A DNA stretch of 64,000 nucleotides from Aeromonas tecta (GTDB lineage: Bacteria > Pseudomonadota > Gammaproteobacteria > Enterobacterales > Aeromonadaceae): contig NZ_CDCA01000036.1 in the NCBI RefSeq assembly GCF_000820185.1, positions 62,786 to 126,785 of the forward strand, in the 5' to 3' direction. The notes under the pieces were generated by a model that was not told the DNA's origin, made no database searches, and saw only the letters and a program-made list of their open reading frames with translations. The position numbers were made by a program, and so were the translations under genes. Positions 52,588-63,967 of this stretch are shown here, one piece after another (position 1 is the stretch's first letter; every line of letters begins with the position of its first letter).

Positions 52588-53391
52588 ATGAGCACCCCGT
52601 TGCTGCAACAGAGCCGTTATCTCGGGATCCGCCAGCAACCTCTTCACCGGGTGCTCATCTATGCGCCGACCGTCATCTGGGTACAGCAAGGGTACAAGCA
52701 GCTGTGGTGGCAGGAGCGGCGCCTGTCGTTTGACAAGGAGAGCTGGTTGCTGATCCCTGCCGGCCACCAGCTCACCTTCGTCAACCAGCCAGAGCAGGGC
52801 AAGTTCAGCTCCCACGCCCTGACCCTGCTGGCCCCGCCGCCGGCTGAGTGGCTGGCGGATACCGGCGCGCCCCTGCTCCCTGAGCCCAGACAAAGGGTCA
52901 CTCCAGGACTCGCCTACTGCCACGAGCTCATCTGCGCCATGGGAGAACGCCGCCTAAGTAGCGCCGCCCAGATCCAACTGCTGCACGGCTTCTATGCAGA
53001 GCTTCGAGCGGAAGGCGCCCTTGGCCTGTTGTTTCCCGCCAGCACCATGAGCCTGGGGGAGCGGCTAGCCCGTTTTCTCAGCGTGGAGCCCGGCGCCGAT
53101 CACAGCCTGGAGCGGTTGGCCCCCCACTTTGCCATGAGCCGCGCCTCCCTGGTGCGCAAGCTGGCCGCCGAGGGGCGCAGCTTCCGGCAGCTGCTGACCC
53201 AGGTACGCATGAGCCATGCCCTCACCCTGCTGCAGCGAGGACTGAGCCCGCTGGAGGCCGCCCTTGCCTGCGGTTACGATGCCCCCAGCCGCTTCGCCGC
53301 CCGTTTCAAGCAGGAGTTCGGCCTGACCCCTCATCAGTATCTACGTACCTGCCCCACGTCCGAGCCATCCCCACAAGTAAATAGTTACTAA
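52588..53391 (+). CDS. AraC-family transcriptional regulator
   Basis: 267 residues. N-terminal cupin-like sensing domain (about 1-130; ERRLSFDKESWLLIPAGHQL) and two C-terminal HTH motifs (LERLAPHFAMSRASLVRKLA; SPLEAALACGYDAPSRFAAR followed by FKQEFGLTPHQYL). The short gap to the upstream PEBP gene suggests one transcript; targets unknown. Confidence 0.92.
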   Translation: MSTPLLQQSRYLGIRQQPLHRVLIYAPTVIWVQQGYKQLWWQERRLSFDKESWLLIPAGHQLTFVNQPEQGKFSSHALTLLAPPPAEWLADTGAPLLPEPRQRVTPGLAYCHELICAMGERRLSSAAQIQLLHGFYAELRAEGALGLLFPASTMSLGERLARFLSVEPGADHSLERLAPHFAMSRASLVRKLAAEGRSFRQLLTQVRMSHALTLLQRGLSPLEAALACGYDAPSRFAARFKQEFGLTPHQYLRTCPTSEPSPQVNSY

Positions 53392-53562
53392 AAATATACT
53401 CTAAGTAACATCATGTAACCTGGTGATCCACCTCACACACTCCCGTCTGAAGACTGTGATTCAGCTCCAATCTTTCCTGTCTTCTTGCCATACAATGGCA
53501 TCCGCAAACGTTTTCACTAAAAAACAGATAAAAAATACTTACCTCAACCTACAAAACAGTAA

Positions 53563-56052
<2,490 letters not shown>

Positions 56053-56078
56053 CACCTTCTCAGCGGTGATGAGCCAAC

Positions 56079-56109
56079 AAAAAGGCCTCCATGATGGAGG
56101 CCTTTTTTA
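56079..56109. terminator. Bidirectional terminator between GH63 gene and tyrS
   Basis: AAAGGCCTCC/GGAGGCCTTT stem with ATGAT loop, with A-run upstream and T-run downstream; serves both convergent genes. Confidence 0.93.
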
Positions 56110-56122
56110 TCAGCAGGCTTTG

Positions 56123-56158
56123 GCTTACTTGACCGTTACTGCTTATTTAACTGTCACT
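56123..56158 (-). repeat. 18-nt tandem duplication of the tyrS stop region
   Basis: The tyrS end encodes VTVK-stop-A and the next 18 nt on the minus strand encode VTVK-stop-A again: two diverged copies of six codons including the stop, in the same frame. The effect is a back-up stop codon. Confidence 0.75.
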
Positions 56159-57342
56159 CTGGCAAACTTGCGCTTGCCGACCTGATAGACGGCGGTACCG
56201 GCACCGATGAGTGCCTTGCCATCGTCCAGCTTGTCGCCGTCAACTTTGACCGCGCCCTGCTTGATCATGCGCAGCGCTTCTGAGGTGGTATCAACCAAGC
56301 CGGCATCTTTGAGCAGATTGGCAATGGGCAGGCCTTCCCCTTCCAGCGCCAGCTCGACTTCCGGCATCTCATCCGGGATGGCGTTCTTGGAGAAGCGCTG
56401 GGTGAAGTCTTCGTGGGCCGCCTCGGCCGCAGCTTCGTCGTGGTAGCGGGTGATGATCTCTTTGGCCAGCCAGATCTTCACGTCGCGCGGGTTCAGGGTA
56501 CCGGCGGCAATGCCAGCCTTGAAGCCTTCGATCTCGCTGAGGGGGCGGAAGGAGAGCAGCTCGTAGTAGTTCCACATCAGGTCATCGGTGATGGACATGA
56601 TCTTGCCGAACATCTCGCCCGGGGCATCGTGCACGCCGATGTAGTTGGCGGCAGACTTGGACATCTTCTTGACGCCGTCCAGACCCACCAGCAGCGGCAT
56701 CATCAGCACACACTGGGTCGCCATGCCGGCATCTTTTTGCAGCTCACGGCCCATCAGCAGGTTGAACTTCTGATCGGTACCGCCGAGCTCCACGTCCGCC
56801 TTCAGCGCGACCGAGTCATAGCCTTGCAGCAGCGGGTAGAGGAATTCGTGAATGGCGATGGACTGGCCGCCGGAGTAGCGCTTCTTGAAGTCGTCGCGCT
56901 CCATCATGCGGGCCACGGTCTGCTTGGCCGCCAGCTTGATCATGCCGGTCGCGCCCAGCTCTTTGAGCCAGGTGGAGTTGTACTCGATGCGGGTCTTGGC
57001 GGGATCCAAAATCTTGAACGCCTGCTCCGCATAGGTGAGGGCGTTGTGCTTGATGGCCTCTTCGGAGAGCGGCGGACGGGTGGCGTTCTTGCCGGAGGGA
57101 TCACCCACCATGGCGGTGAAGTCACCGATCAGCAGGATGATCTCGTGCCCCAAATCCTGGAAGGTCTTCAGCTTGTTGAGGATCACGGTGTGGCCGAGGT
57201 GAATGTCGGGAGCCGTCGGGTCCATCCCCAGCTTGATGCGCAGGGGGCGCCCTTCCTTCAACTTAGCGACAAGTTCTTCTTCCACCAGAATTTCTTCCGC
57301 TCCGCGCTTGATCTCGGCTAGCGCCACCTCGAGCTGGGACAT
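56143..57342 (-). CDS. tyrS: Tyrosyl-tRNA synthetase
   Basis: 399 residues, class I synthetase. HIGH-type [20 protein letters not shown] near residue 50, [22 protein letters not shown] signature ([16 protein letters not shown]), and a C-terminal S4 RNA-binding domain ([20 protein letters not shown]). Start ATG 57342 (GGAGAG upstream). Divergent from the M23 peptidase gene and next to anmK, a common gammaproteobacterial arrangement. Confidence 0.97.
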   Translation of the reverse strand: MSQLEVALAEIKRGAEEILVEEELVAKLKEGRPLRIKLGMDPTAPDIHLGHTVILNKLKTFQDLGHEIILLIGDFTAMVGDPSGKNATRPPLSEEAIKHNALTYAEQAFKILDPAKTRIEYNSTWLKELGATGMIKLAAKQTVARMMERDDFKKRYSGGQSIAIHEFLYPLLQGYDSVALKADVELGGTDQKFNLLMGRELQKDAGMATQCVLMMPLLVGLDGVKKMSKSAANYIGVHDAPGEMFGKIMSITDDLMWNYYELLSFRPLSEIEGFKAGIAAGTLNPRDVKIWLAKEIITRYHDEAAAEAAHEDFTQRFSKNAIPDEMPEVELALEGEGLPIANLLKDAGLVDTTSEALRMIKQGAVKVDGDKLDDGKALIGAGTAVYQVGKRKFARVTVK

Positions 57343-57455
57343 TTTTTGACTCTCCAATCACGATTCCACAGGGCCAAACATATTACTGGAATGGCGGGCC
57401 AATTGGAAAGGCTGTAAAATCCGACGTTCTTTCTCCTCTCGACCCGTCTGCCTCG

Positions 57456-58763
57456 ATGATTATTTGGAACGCCTTCAACTCTCTTCCTACCTGGCACCGC
57501 AAGATGGTGCTGATCTTGAGCATCATGGTGATGATGCTGGCAGCCTGGCCCAGCGAGCAGGCGGTGGCCACTCGGGTCAATGATGACGAGCCCCTCGCCG
57601 ATGCCTCGCCCCTCGATGACGGTGAGGCGCAGCCTCAGGCCCTGGCACAGAAGTCCGCCAAGCCGAGCTATGTCACCAAGCAGGTGAAGGTGCGCGCGGG
57701 TGACAACATGCAGGTCATCTTCCAGCGCCTTGGCCTTAGCGCCAGCGATCTCTACCTCATCGCCCAGCTCGAGGCCACCAACCCGCTGCGTACCCTGCAG
57801 CCGGGCCAGGAGCTCACCTTCAAGCTCACCAAGAGCGGCGATCTGCAGAGCCTCTATTACCCTCACAGCCTGGAGCAGGCGCTGAAGGTGAGTCGCAAGG
57901 CCGAGGGCTTCGTCGCCAAACCGGTCAAACTCGAACTCGACACCCGTGAGCAGGTGGCCAAAGGCGAAATTCGCTCCAGCTTCTGGGGCGCCGCCGCCGA
58001 AGCGGGCATGACCGAGGATCAGATCATGGATCTCGCCGCCATCTTCGGCTGGGACATCGACTTCGCCCAGGACTTGCAACCGGGAGACAGCTTCCGGGTG
58101 GTCTATCAGGACAAATATCAGGATGACGAGCGGGTCGCCTCCGGCGACATCCTGGCCGCCGAGTTCATCAACCAGGGCGCCATCTACCGCGCCGTGCTGA
58201 ACGAGGATGGCAACTACTACACGCCGGAGGGCAAGGCGATGCGCAAGAGCTTCCTGCGCGCGCCGGTCAACTTCAAATACATCAGCTCCAACTTCAACCC
58301 GCGTCGCCTGCACCCGGTCACCGGCAAGGTGCGCCCCCACAACGGCATCGACTACGTGGCGCCGGTGGGCACCCCCATCATGGCCGCGGGCGGCGGCAGC
58401 GTGGTGGCGGCCGGTTACAACCAGTTCAACGGCAACTACGTCTTCATCAAGCACGCCGGCAACTTTGTGACCAAGTACCTGCACCTCTCCAAGCGCACGG
58501 TGAACAAGGGCCAGCGGGTCAAGCAGGGTCAGACCATAGGTCTGCTGGGCGGCACCGGCCGGGTCACGGGCCCGCACCTGCACTATGAATTTGTGGTGGG
58601 CGGCGTGCACAAGAACCCGCGTACCCTCAATCTGCCTCAGGCGGAGACCCTGAGCGGACGGGAGCTGGCGAACTTCAGGGCCATGGCCATGCCGCAGCTC
58701 GCGAAGCTCGGCAGCAGCGAGCTGCAGCTGGCGCAGCATAAACAGGACGGTGGCAACATCTAA
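57456..58763 (+). CDS. M23-family peptidoglycan endopeptidase with OapA/LysM-like N-terminus (MepM-like)
   Basis: 435 residues. N-terminal membrane anchor (KMVLILSIMVMMLAAWP), LysM-like/OapA region (about 70-120, KVRAGDNMQVIFQRLGLSAS), a middle domain and the zinc metallopeptidase M23 domain (about 285-400), with metal/catalytic motifs VRPHNGIDYVAPVG and GPHLHYEFVVGG. It would cut cross-links during wall growth. Clustered with tyrS and anmK, suggesting wall growth and recycling. Confidence 0.93.
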   Translation: MIIWNAFNSLPTWHRKMVLILSIMVMMLAAWPSEQAVATRVNDDEPLADASPLDDGEAQPQALAQKSAKPSYVTKQVKVRAGDNMQVIFQRLGLSASDLYLIAQLEATNPLRTLQPGQELTFKLTKSGDLQSLYYPHSLEQALKVSRKAEGFVAKPVKLELDTREQVAKGEIRSSFWGAAAEAGMTEDQIMDLAAIFGWDIDFAQDLQPGDSFRVVYQDKYQDDERVASGDILAAEFINQGAIYRAVLNEDGNYYTPEGKAMRKSFLRAPVNFKYISSNFNPRRLHPVTGKVRPHNGIDYVAPVGTPIMAAGGGSVVAAGYNQFNGNYVFIKHAGNFVTKYLHLSKRTVNKGQRVKQGQTIGLLGGTGRVTGPHLHYEFVVGGVHKNPRTLNLPQAETLSGRELANFRAMAMPQLAKLGSSELQLAQHKQDGGNI

Positions 58764-58902
58764 CTCGCCACCAGGGAGTGGGGAATGAAGGAGCGTGATA
58801 TCGAGCTGATATCGGGCACTGGCATATGCTCTGGTATCGATGCAGGCCTCCTGCCTCTACCCTTGGTTTCGCACGCATGTTCTCAACAAGCAGGGGCATA
58901 TC

Positions 58903-60012
58903 ATGACTGAGCGATATATCGGATTGATGTCGGGGACCAGCCTCGATGGCATAGACGCCGTGCTGATCGAAACGGACGGGGATACGCTGCGGGTCGAGGC
59001 GGCCCTCTGTCACCCCTGGCCGAGCGACACCGCCCGCGAGCTGCACGCCCTCTGCACCCCAGGTGAGAACGAAATCGATCGCATGGGCGTGGCCGACAAC
59101 CTGGTGGCACGGGAATTTGCCGCCGCCACTCAGGCCCTGCTCACCAAGGCCGGGCTTGGCCCCGCCGACATTCGCGCCATCGGCTCCCACGGCCAGACCA
59201 TCCGTCATCGCCCCCACTTGGGCTTCACCCTGCAAATAGGTAATGCCGCCCTCTTGGCGGCGCTCACCGGCATCGACGTGATAGCCGATTTTCGCACCGC
59301 TGACATGGCCCTCGGCGGCCAGGGTGCCCCCCTGGTACCCGCCTTCCATCAGGCGCTGTTCGCCAAGCCGGGCGCCCTGCGGGTGGTGCTGAACCTCGGC
59401 GGCATCGCCAATATCTCGGTGCTGCCGGGCCACTCAGCTGGGGTTTATGGCTTCGACACCGGCCCCGCCAACACCCTGCTCGACGGCTGGTATCGCCGTC
59501 ATCACCCCCAAGGTGGCGACTATGATACGGGCGGCCGCTGGGCGGCCAGCGGCGCCCCTATCCCTGAACTGCTTGCCAGACTGCTGGCCCATCCCTACTT
59601 CGCCGCCCCCTGGCCCAAGAGTACCGGGCGGGAGATGTTTACCCTCGAATGGCTGGGCGGCGAGCTGGCGGACAGTGCCTATGCCCCGGTGGATGTGCAA
59701 CGCACCCTGCAGGCGCTGACTTGCCACAGCGTCGCTCGCCAGTTGCCAGCGCTGGACAAGACCCATGGCCAGGCAGAGCTCTTTGTCTGTGGTGGCGGCG
59801 CCCATAACGCCCCCCTGCTGGCAGAACTCGCTACTCTGCTGCCCCAGTGGAATATCGCCAGCACGGCAGAGCTGGGGCTCGCCCCCGACTGGGTGGAAGG
59901 GGCCGCCTTCGCCTGGCTGGCGCAGCGCTTTATTCGGCATGAACCGGGCAACTTGCCTGCGGTCACGGGCGCCAGTCGCCCAGCGGTTCTGGGTGCTCTC
60001 TATCCCGCTTGA
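58903..60012 (+). CDS. anmK: Anhydro-N-acetylmuramic acid kinase
   Basis: 369 residues; phosphorylates and opens 1,6-anhydroMurNAc from recycled peptidoglycan. N-terminal RYIGLMSGTSLDGIDAVLIE, GSHGQTIRHRP, VLNLGGIANISVLPG, FDTGPANTLLDGW and CGGGAHN are family signatures. ATG 58903 rather than the longer frame from 58840. Its 3' end is repeated immediately downstream. Confidence 0.96.
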   Translation: MTERYIGLMSGTSLDGIDAVLIETDGDTLRVEAALCHPWPSDTARELHALCTPGENEIDRMGVADNLVAREFAAATQALLTKAGLGPADIRAIGSHGQTIRHRPHLGFTLQIGNAALLAALTGIDVIADFRTADMALGGQGAPLVPAFHQALFAKPGALRVVLNLGGIANISVLPGHSAGVYGFDTGPANTLLDGWYRRHHPQGGDYDTGGRWAASGAPIPELLARLLAHPYFAAPWPKSTGREMFTLEWLGGELADSAYAPVDVQRTLQALTCHSVARQLPALDKTHGQAELFVCGGGAHNAPLLAELATLLPQWNIASTAELGLAPDWVEGAAFAWLAQRFIRHEPGNLPAVTGASRPAVLGALYPA

Positions 60013-60041
60013 GCAATAACGACCGCTGTATTAAGCAAGAA

Positions 60042-60128
60042 GGGCAACCTGCCCTCCGATACAGCGGCGCCAGCCGCCCAGCGGTTCTCGGCGCCCTCTA
60101 TCCCGCCTGACGATTATCGAGACCCTAT
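60042..60128 (+). repeat. Duplicated anmK 3' end downstream of the gene
   Basis: From 59946 through the stop (60010-60012) and about 18 nt beyond, the sequence recurs at 60042-60128 with a period of 96-98 nt. The core gccagYcgcccagcggttct, then RtcccgcYtga, is nearly identical and encodes the same ASRPAVLGALYPA-stop. No co-directional gene follows, so coupling cannot explain this copy. Confidence 0.93.
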
Positions 60129-60129
60129 A

Positions 60130-60166
60130 ATAAAGCCCGATCAGGCTGTGCCTGCTCGGGCTTTAT
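60130..60166. terminator. Terminator between anmK and the convergent unknown gene
   Basis: ATAAAGCCCGA.CAGGC / GCCTG.TCGGGCTTTAT stem with T-rich right flank; symmetrical enough to serve both strands. Confidence 0.8.
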
Positions 60167-60236
60167 ATTGATGGCGGAATAAATACCGAACATCATCAGG
60201 TACTATCCCTATTTCCTATGCCTTATTCACCACCAG

Positions 60237-60644
60237 CTACTGGATATATTCCCCAAGCTCGGCCGCCCGCTCTTTAAACATCGAATAATCCGCAGCATGC
60301 CGGCTTTTTGCCACCGTAATCCACTGCACACCGGTCTCATCGGTGTGAGCGAACTCGACACGGAACTCATATTTCGCACTCGATATCAGTGCCATCAAGG
60401 CCCCCGCCAGGAAGCCGACCATGGGTAGAAAGAAGACGAGAAGAGCACTTTTTGCCTGCTCTTCAGTGGGGATGAAATAGAACAACACGCTGGAGGTTAC
60501 CAGGCCCAGCAACATCATCTTGCGCAGGTGATCTTTCCAGGTCAGCGCCCTCACCTCTACACCCTTTATTTTATTCAGGTCATAGTCGTCATTGTTTATC
60601 TGCAATCTGTTATCCGACGGCCGGATGGAAATAGCACACGCCAT
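60237..60644 (-). CDS. Unknown small membrane protein
   Basis: 135 residues from ATG 60644 (AGGGG upstream). N-terminal soluble part (MACAISIRPSDNRLQINNDD), two hydrophobic segments (MMLLGLVTSSVLFYFIP; ALLVFFLPMVGFLAGALMAL), then a charged C-terminal domain (RVEFAHTDETGVQWITVAKS). The arrangement resembles small DUF proteins with a split beta domain around a helical hairpin; I cannot name the family. No operon partner. Confidence 0.65.
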   Translation of the reverse strand: MACAISIRPSDNRLQINNDDYDLNKIKGVEVRALTWKDHLRKMMLLGLVTSSVLFYFIPTEEQAKSALLVFFLPMVGFLAGALMALISSAKYEFRVEFAHTDETGVQWITVAKSRHAADYSMFKERAAELGEYIQ

Positions 60645-60674
60645 TCTAATTACCCCTGAGCGCTGAACGCGCAC

Positions 60675-61056
60675 ACCTCAATATGTCTCTTGTCACAAGA
60701 TGCCCACCACGCAGGCGCTGATTAACATGGGATTAGTGAGCCGTCGTATCGGTACTGAGTCGACAATCATTACCCATACGAGTCACACAGAGCGGATAGT
60801 ACCGAATGGCGCCAAATTACCAAGCAGATTGAAGGGAAAAAGCGACCTGGATCAGATTAGTGGCGCCGCCCCCATACTGGCTTATCTCGCCCATCCAAGC
60901 GCATTCGCTGCGCCATAGCTTTATAGCAGTGTCCGATATGAAAACGCCTCCCCATTCACTGGCGGGAGGCGCGTTCCGTTCATATGACGGATGGCAAGCG
61001 CTGATGGCAAACCAGAGAGGCGTCTTCAGGCAGACGCCTTATTTGCCGCAGCGCCC
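60675..61056. other. Intergenic stretch with hairpins only
   Basis: About 380 nt without a supported gene. Two hairpins near the right end, CGCCTCCC/GGGAGGCG at 60945-60971 (followed by TTTT on the minus strand) and AGGCGTCT/AGACGCCT at 61018-61039, probably end transcription of the gene at 61057-61929. A 73-codon plus-strand ORF at 60700 has no ribosome site. Confidence 0.6.
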
Positions 61057-61929
61057 CTAAAATGCGCCTCTCAGGAAGCGGATCACCTGCCGCTTGACCG
61101 GCGCACACAGGGGCGGCTTGGGGGGCACCAGGTTGATCTGGGAACGACCGACCCGGGCTTCGCAGCGCAGCAGGATCTGGATGTAGTGGGCGTTGTGACG
61201 ATGAATAAACTGGGAGGCCTGATAGGCCCATGGCTTGGGAATGCCCCAGAGGGTGCTGGCGACGGCCCCGACGATGCAGAAGAAGGCAGGCTCGCGAATG
61301 CCCATCTTGACCCCGTTCTCCAATGCTTCCTTGAAGGAGTGGGAGTGCGCCAGGCAGGTCATGACGTTGACCATAAAGGCCACATAATCGTCCTCCCCAC
61401 CGGTGCCTTCCCGCGCCAACAGTTCGGCACCGGGTTGATACCCAAACTGGTAGCCGATGTTTTCCAGCACGGCGTTGCGCTGGCGGATCACCTTGGCATA
61501 GAACATCAGCATGGCGGTGCAATCGAGCACCCGGCAGAGCACCTCGTGGTGCGGGTGGGCCTTGGTGGGACGGGGTACGGTCAGCAGCGCTATCTCCTCC
61601 GAGATAGCGAGCAAGCCAATTGGCACTGCGGTGCTGATAAATGACAAATCCACCGACAGCTCGACATCCTGGCTGCTCTCCAGCTGGGCGATGATGACGT
61701 GTTCGGCGAACAGGCGGCGCTGGCGGTCGATAAAGGCGCCATAGACCAGATCCCTGAACCTCTTCTGCGGATAGGGGGTATCGAGCAGGCTCTCGATTGT
61801 TATGATGGCAGCGGAGGCGCGACCACGCAGTTGATATTCGGGGGAGATGGGAAAGTGTTTACCCAGCCGGGGCGGTGGCCGGTACGAACCCAATCGACAA
61901 TACATATCACCCAGTACGAAACCCAGCAT
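61057..61929 (-). CDS. ADP-ribosylglycohydrolase (DraG)-like protein, probably catalytically inactive
   Basis: 290 residues. The start MLGFVLGDMYCRLG resembles the GxxxGLAxGDAxG opening of the family. The C-terminal FKEALENGVKMGIREPAFF, CIVGAVASTLWGIPKPW matches the layout of its last motif (an avnlGGDtDTiaaivGalaGa-type consensus), but the metal-binding Asp/Thr residues are replaced (GIREPAFF). The early TDDT metal motif is likewise replaced (GRASAAIITIESLL). GGAGGATCT precedes ATG 61929. Family assignment is from motif layout by eye. Confidence 0.6.
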   Translation of the reverse strand: MLGFVLGDMYCRLGSYRPPPRLGKHFPISPEYQLRGRASAAIITIESLLDTPYPQKRFRDLVYGAFIDRQRRLFAEHVIIAQLESSQDVELSVDLSFISTAVPIGLLAISEEIALLTVPRPTKAHPHHEVLCRVLDCTAMLMFYAKVIRQRNAVLENIGYQFGYQPGAELLAREGTGGEDDYVAFMVNVMTCLAHSHSFKEALENGVKMGIREPAFFCIVGAVASTLWGIPKPWAYQASQFIHRHNAHYIQILLRCEARVGRSQINLVPPKPPLCAPVKRQVIRFLRGAF

Positions 61930-62200
61930 AGATCCTCCATGGTCAGCTCATGATGATCGCATCGCGATCCTGCTTGCCACCTCTGGGTCGATCTACACCG
62001 GTGCACTCAGGTTAGCCGGCAAGGGCCCCTGGCGGCACAACTAATATTATGATTAATAACGAATTAAAAAAGCGACTCAGCTCCCATTCAAGTTTTTTAT
62101 TAACTTTTTAGTCAAAAAGTGTGAGCTGGGTAGGCCATGGGCTGCTCCCGGCGTAGGGATCCCGTGAACGGCGTGCAGGGCGGCTGTCATGGCGAGTACG
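61930..62200. other. AT-rich intergenic region with nested inverted repeats
   Basis: Contains CAGCTC...GAGCTG around a perfect CTTTTT-AGTC-AAAAAG hairpin (about 62085-62132), possibly the terminator of the small membrane protein gene on the minus strand. No gene seen. Confidence 0.45.
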
Positions 62201-62566
62201 TCATCGTCGCAATAGGCGGACGAGAAAATAGGCCACCGCGAGCAGCGGCCAGAGGGAGAACCACTGCCCTGGCAGCAGCCACAGCAAGGAGAGGGAGGCT
62301 ATCGCGCCGGCCAACAGCCCCGCCAGCGACCAACGGATATGTCCGAGGGGGGCGCCCAGCCGAAAGTGGCGGTCGAGACGGGAGAGCGTCAGCAAGCCAA
62401 GGCCACCGAGTAGTATGGAGGTGCCCAGCAGCAGGGAGATGGCTCCTCCCTCGCTTCCCATGCCCATCAGGGCGGCCAGCCCCAGCAGCAGAAAGATCGG
62501 GCTGAGCAGGGCCGTCGGCAACAACACCGACCACCAGAGGAGGCCGTAGAGAAAGTGGTGGTTCAT
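62201..62566 (-). CDS. Unknown four-helix membrane protein
   Basis: 121 residues from ATG 62566 (GGGAGC upstream). Four hydrophobic helices: LYGLLWWSVLLPTALLSPIF, LLGLAALMGMG..., ISLLLGTSILLGGLGLLTL and LAGLLAGAIASLSLLWLLPG, ending in basic LVRLLRR. No family recognised. Single gene next to a GNAT enzyme. Confidence 0.6.
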   Translation of the reverse strand: MNHHFLYGLLWWSVLLPTALLSPIFLLLGLAALMGMGSEGGAISLLLGTSILLGGLGLLTLSRLDRHFRLGAPLGHIRWSLAGLLAGAIASLSLLWLLPGQWFSLWPLLAVAYFLVRLLRR

Positions 62567-62641
62567 ATTGCTCCCTCTATCCCCACCAGATAGACACACT
62601 GCCTGCCATTGTCATAACAGTAGATATGACACGTATAACTG

Positions 62642-63103
62642 TCATTGATCGATAGTTAGCACCATAAAGAGGCTATTGGGGTCGGCCCGGTAATCCCCGA
62701 ATGGCTCGCAATCGATAAAGCCGTGCTTCTGATAGAGGCCGTGGGCCGGCGTGAAGAAGGCCGTGGCGCCGGTCTCCAGCTTCAGGTAGCGATAGCCCCT
62801 GCCCCGCGCGATGGCAATCAGGTGGCGCAAGATGGCCGAGCCCACCCCCTTGCCTCTGGCGGCGCCGTGTACCCGCATGGATTTGATCTCCCCGCCATCG
62901 GGTGCAAGCTCTTTGATGGCGCCGCAACCCACCAGGGTCTGCTCGTCGTAGGCGGACCAGAAGGTGATCGCCGGTGCCTTGAGCCCCTCGAGATCCAGCG
63001 CATGTTTGCTCTCTGGTGGCGAGACGGCGCGCATATCATCCAGATGCGCCTGCAAAAAAGCGGCGATCTCGGGGCCATCGAGGGGGTCGGTAACGATCTT
63101 CAT
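62642..63103 (-). CDS. GNAT-family N-acetyltransferase
   Basis: 153 residues. The acetyl-CoA binding region has IKSMRVHGAARGKGVGSAIL (the R-G-x-G-x-G/A loop), then RYLKLETGATAFFTPAHGLY and QKHGFIDCEPFGDY, typical of the single-domain PhnO/YhbS-like group acting on small molecules or amino acids. AAGGAG precedes ATG 63103. Substrate unknown. Confidence 0.9.
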   Translation of the reverse strand: MKIVTDPLDGPEIAAFLQAHLDDMRAVSPPESKHALDLEGLKAPAITFWSAYDEQTLVGCGAIKELAPDGGEIKSMRVHGAARGKGVGSAILRHLIAIARGRGYRYLKLETGATAFFTPAHGLYQKHGFIDCEPFGDYRADPNSLFMVLTIDQ

Positions 63104-63118
63104 AGGGTGATCTCCTTA

Positions 63119-63409
63119 TCAAGTGGGGGCGCCAGCGCCTTGATCAGGCGGCCAAGGCGATTTGGCAAGGGCAAGATGCCAGCCCTCATTGATAGCCGAT
63201 TGATACAGCCAGATCCAGTCATCCCCACCGCCTGGCCGACGATCTGGCCGCCAGTCCCTTGCCGCCGCGCCTCTGCTCGCCTCTGGGTCAGAAAATATAT
63301 GCCGAATTTCATGCCCCCTATTACGCCCCTGCGCCGCCCCTAAGGGCCACTTATGCAAAAGTGTTGAATCATATTTCAGGCACGGTGTTATCAGCGCCAA
63401 CAGGGGCAT
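63119..63409 (-). CDS. Possible small protein upstream of the GNAT gene
   Basis: A 96-codon frame whose second half (GGGDDWIWLYQSAINEGWHL, ALAKSPWPPDQGAG) looks protein-like. It stops 16 nt before the GNAT start and leaves room for its ribosome site. The N-terminal half is rich in Arg and unconvincing, so a later start or a frameshifted remnant is possible. A second frame (63100-63312) ends in an ATGA overlap with the GNAT ATG. Neither is certain. Confidence 0.3.
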   Translation of the reverse strand: MPLLALITPCLKYDSTLLHKWPLGAAQGRNRGHEIRHIFSDPEASRGAAARDWRPDRRPGGGDDWIWLYQSAINEGWHLALAKSPWPPDQGAGAPT

Positions 63410-63967
63410 CGGCTAGCATATTTTCAGGCGGCGAGATAGCCCCGCAACGGGCCTAAAAATACATATCTATGCACAATAAAATCGATTAGCTGCAAGATGG
63501 TGCATAGTGTTAACGCTTTATTCACAGCGAGGCTCATGGCTGTCGAGACGAAACCCCAGCACTGGCGGCCTTGCTGCGTCGAACATGCTGCTTTAGCAGG
63601 GCAGAGCCCTCTTTTATCGTGAATCGAATGGCATTTTAGCTATATTTCAGAGCGTTGAGCCATCTCATAGAAATGAGATCCCGGTTTGCATCCCGCCCAT
63701 CACCACTCCTAGAATCCTCCTGTCTGAAATGCTTAACCCAAACCAGACCTCTCTTATCCAATCCTCTTCTTATATGGATTGACACAATAACCGAGGCAGC
63801 GGTTGTCGTTTCCTGTTGCGCTTATTTCTGTGCACAGGCAATGGGCTGGCGATTGGTAAATAGAACTGCCAATCAGCCGGGCTATTTCGACAGCGGGTCG
63901 ACCGTCGTGTGGCCAGGGTTAACTGTACCCATATCAATAATTACTATTAAGAAGAGGAGTAACCACC
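63410..63967. other. Long upstream region of the right-edge gene
   Basis: About 560 nt without a supported gene. A TTGACA hexamer at 63779-63784 has no good -10 at the right distance. An inverted repeat GATTGG-N12-CCAATC (63851-63874) is a candidate operator. The stretch is long enough for a regulated promoter or small RNA, but nothing is recognisable. Confidence 0.35.

Noticed and set aside
60700..60918. 73-codon plus-strand ORF in an intergenic region
   Set aside because: No ribosome site, no recognisable sequence, and it lies between minus-strand genes.
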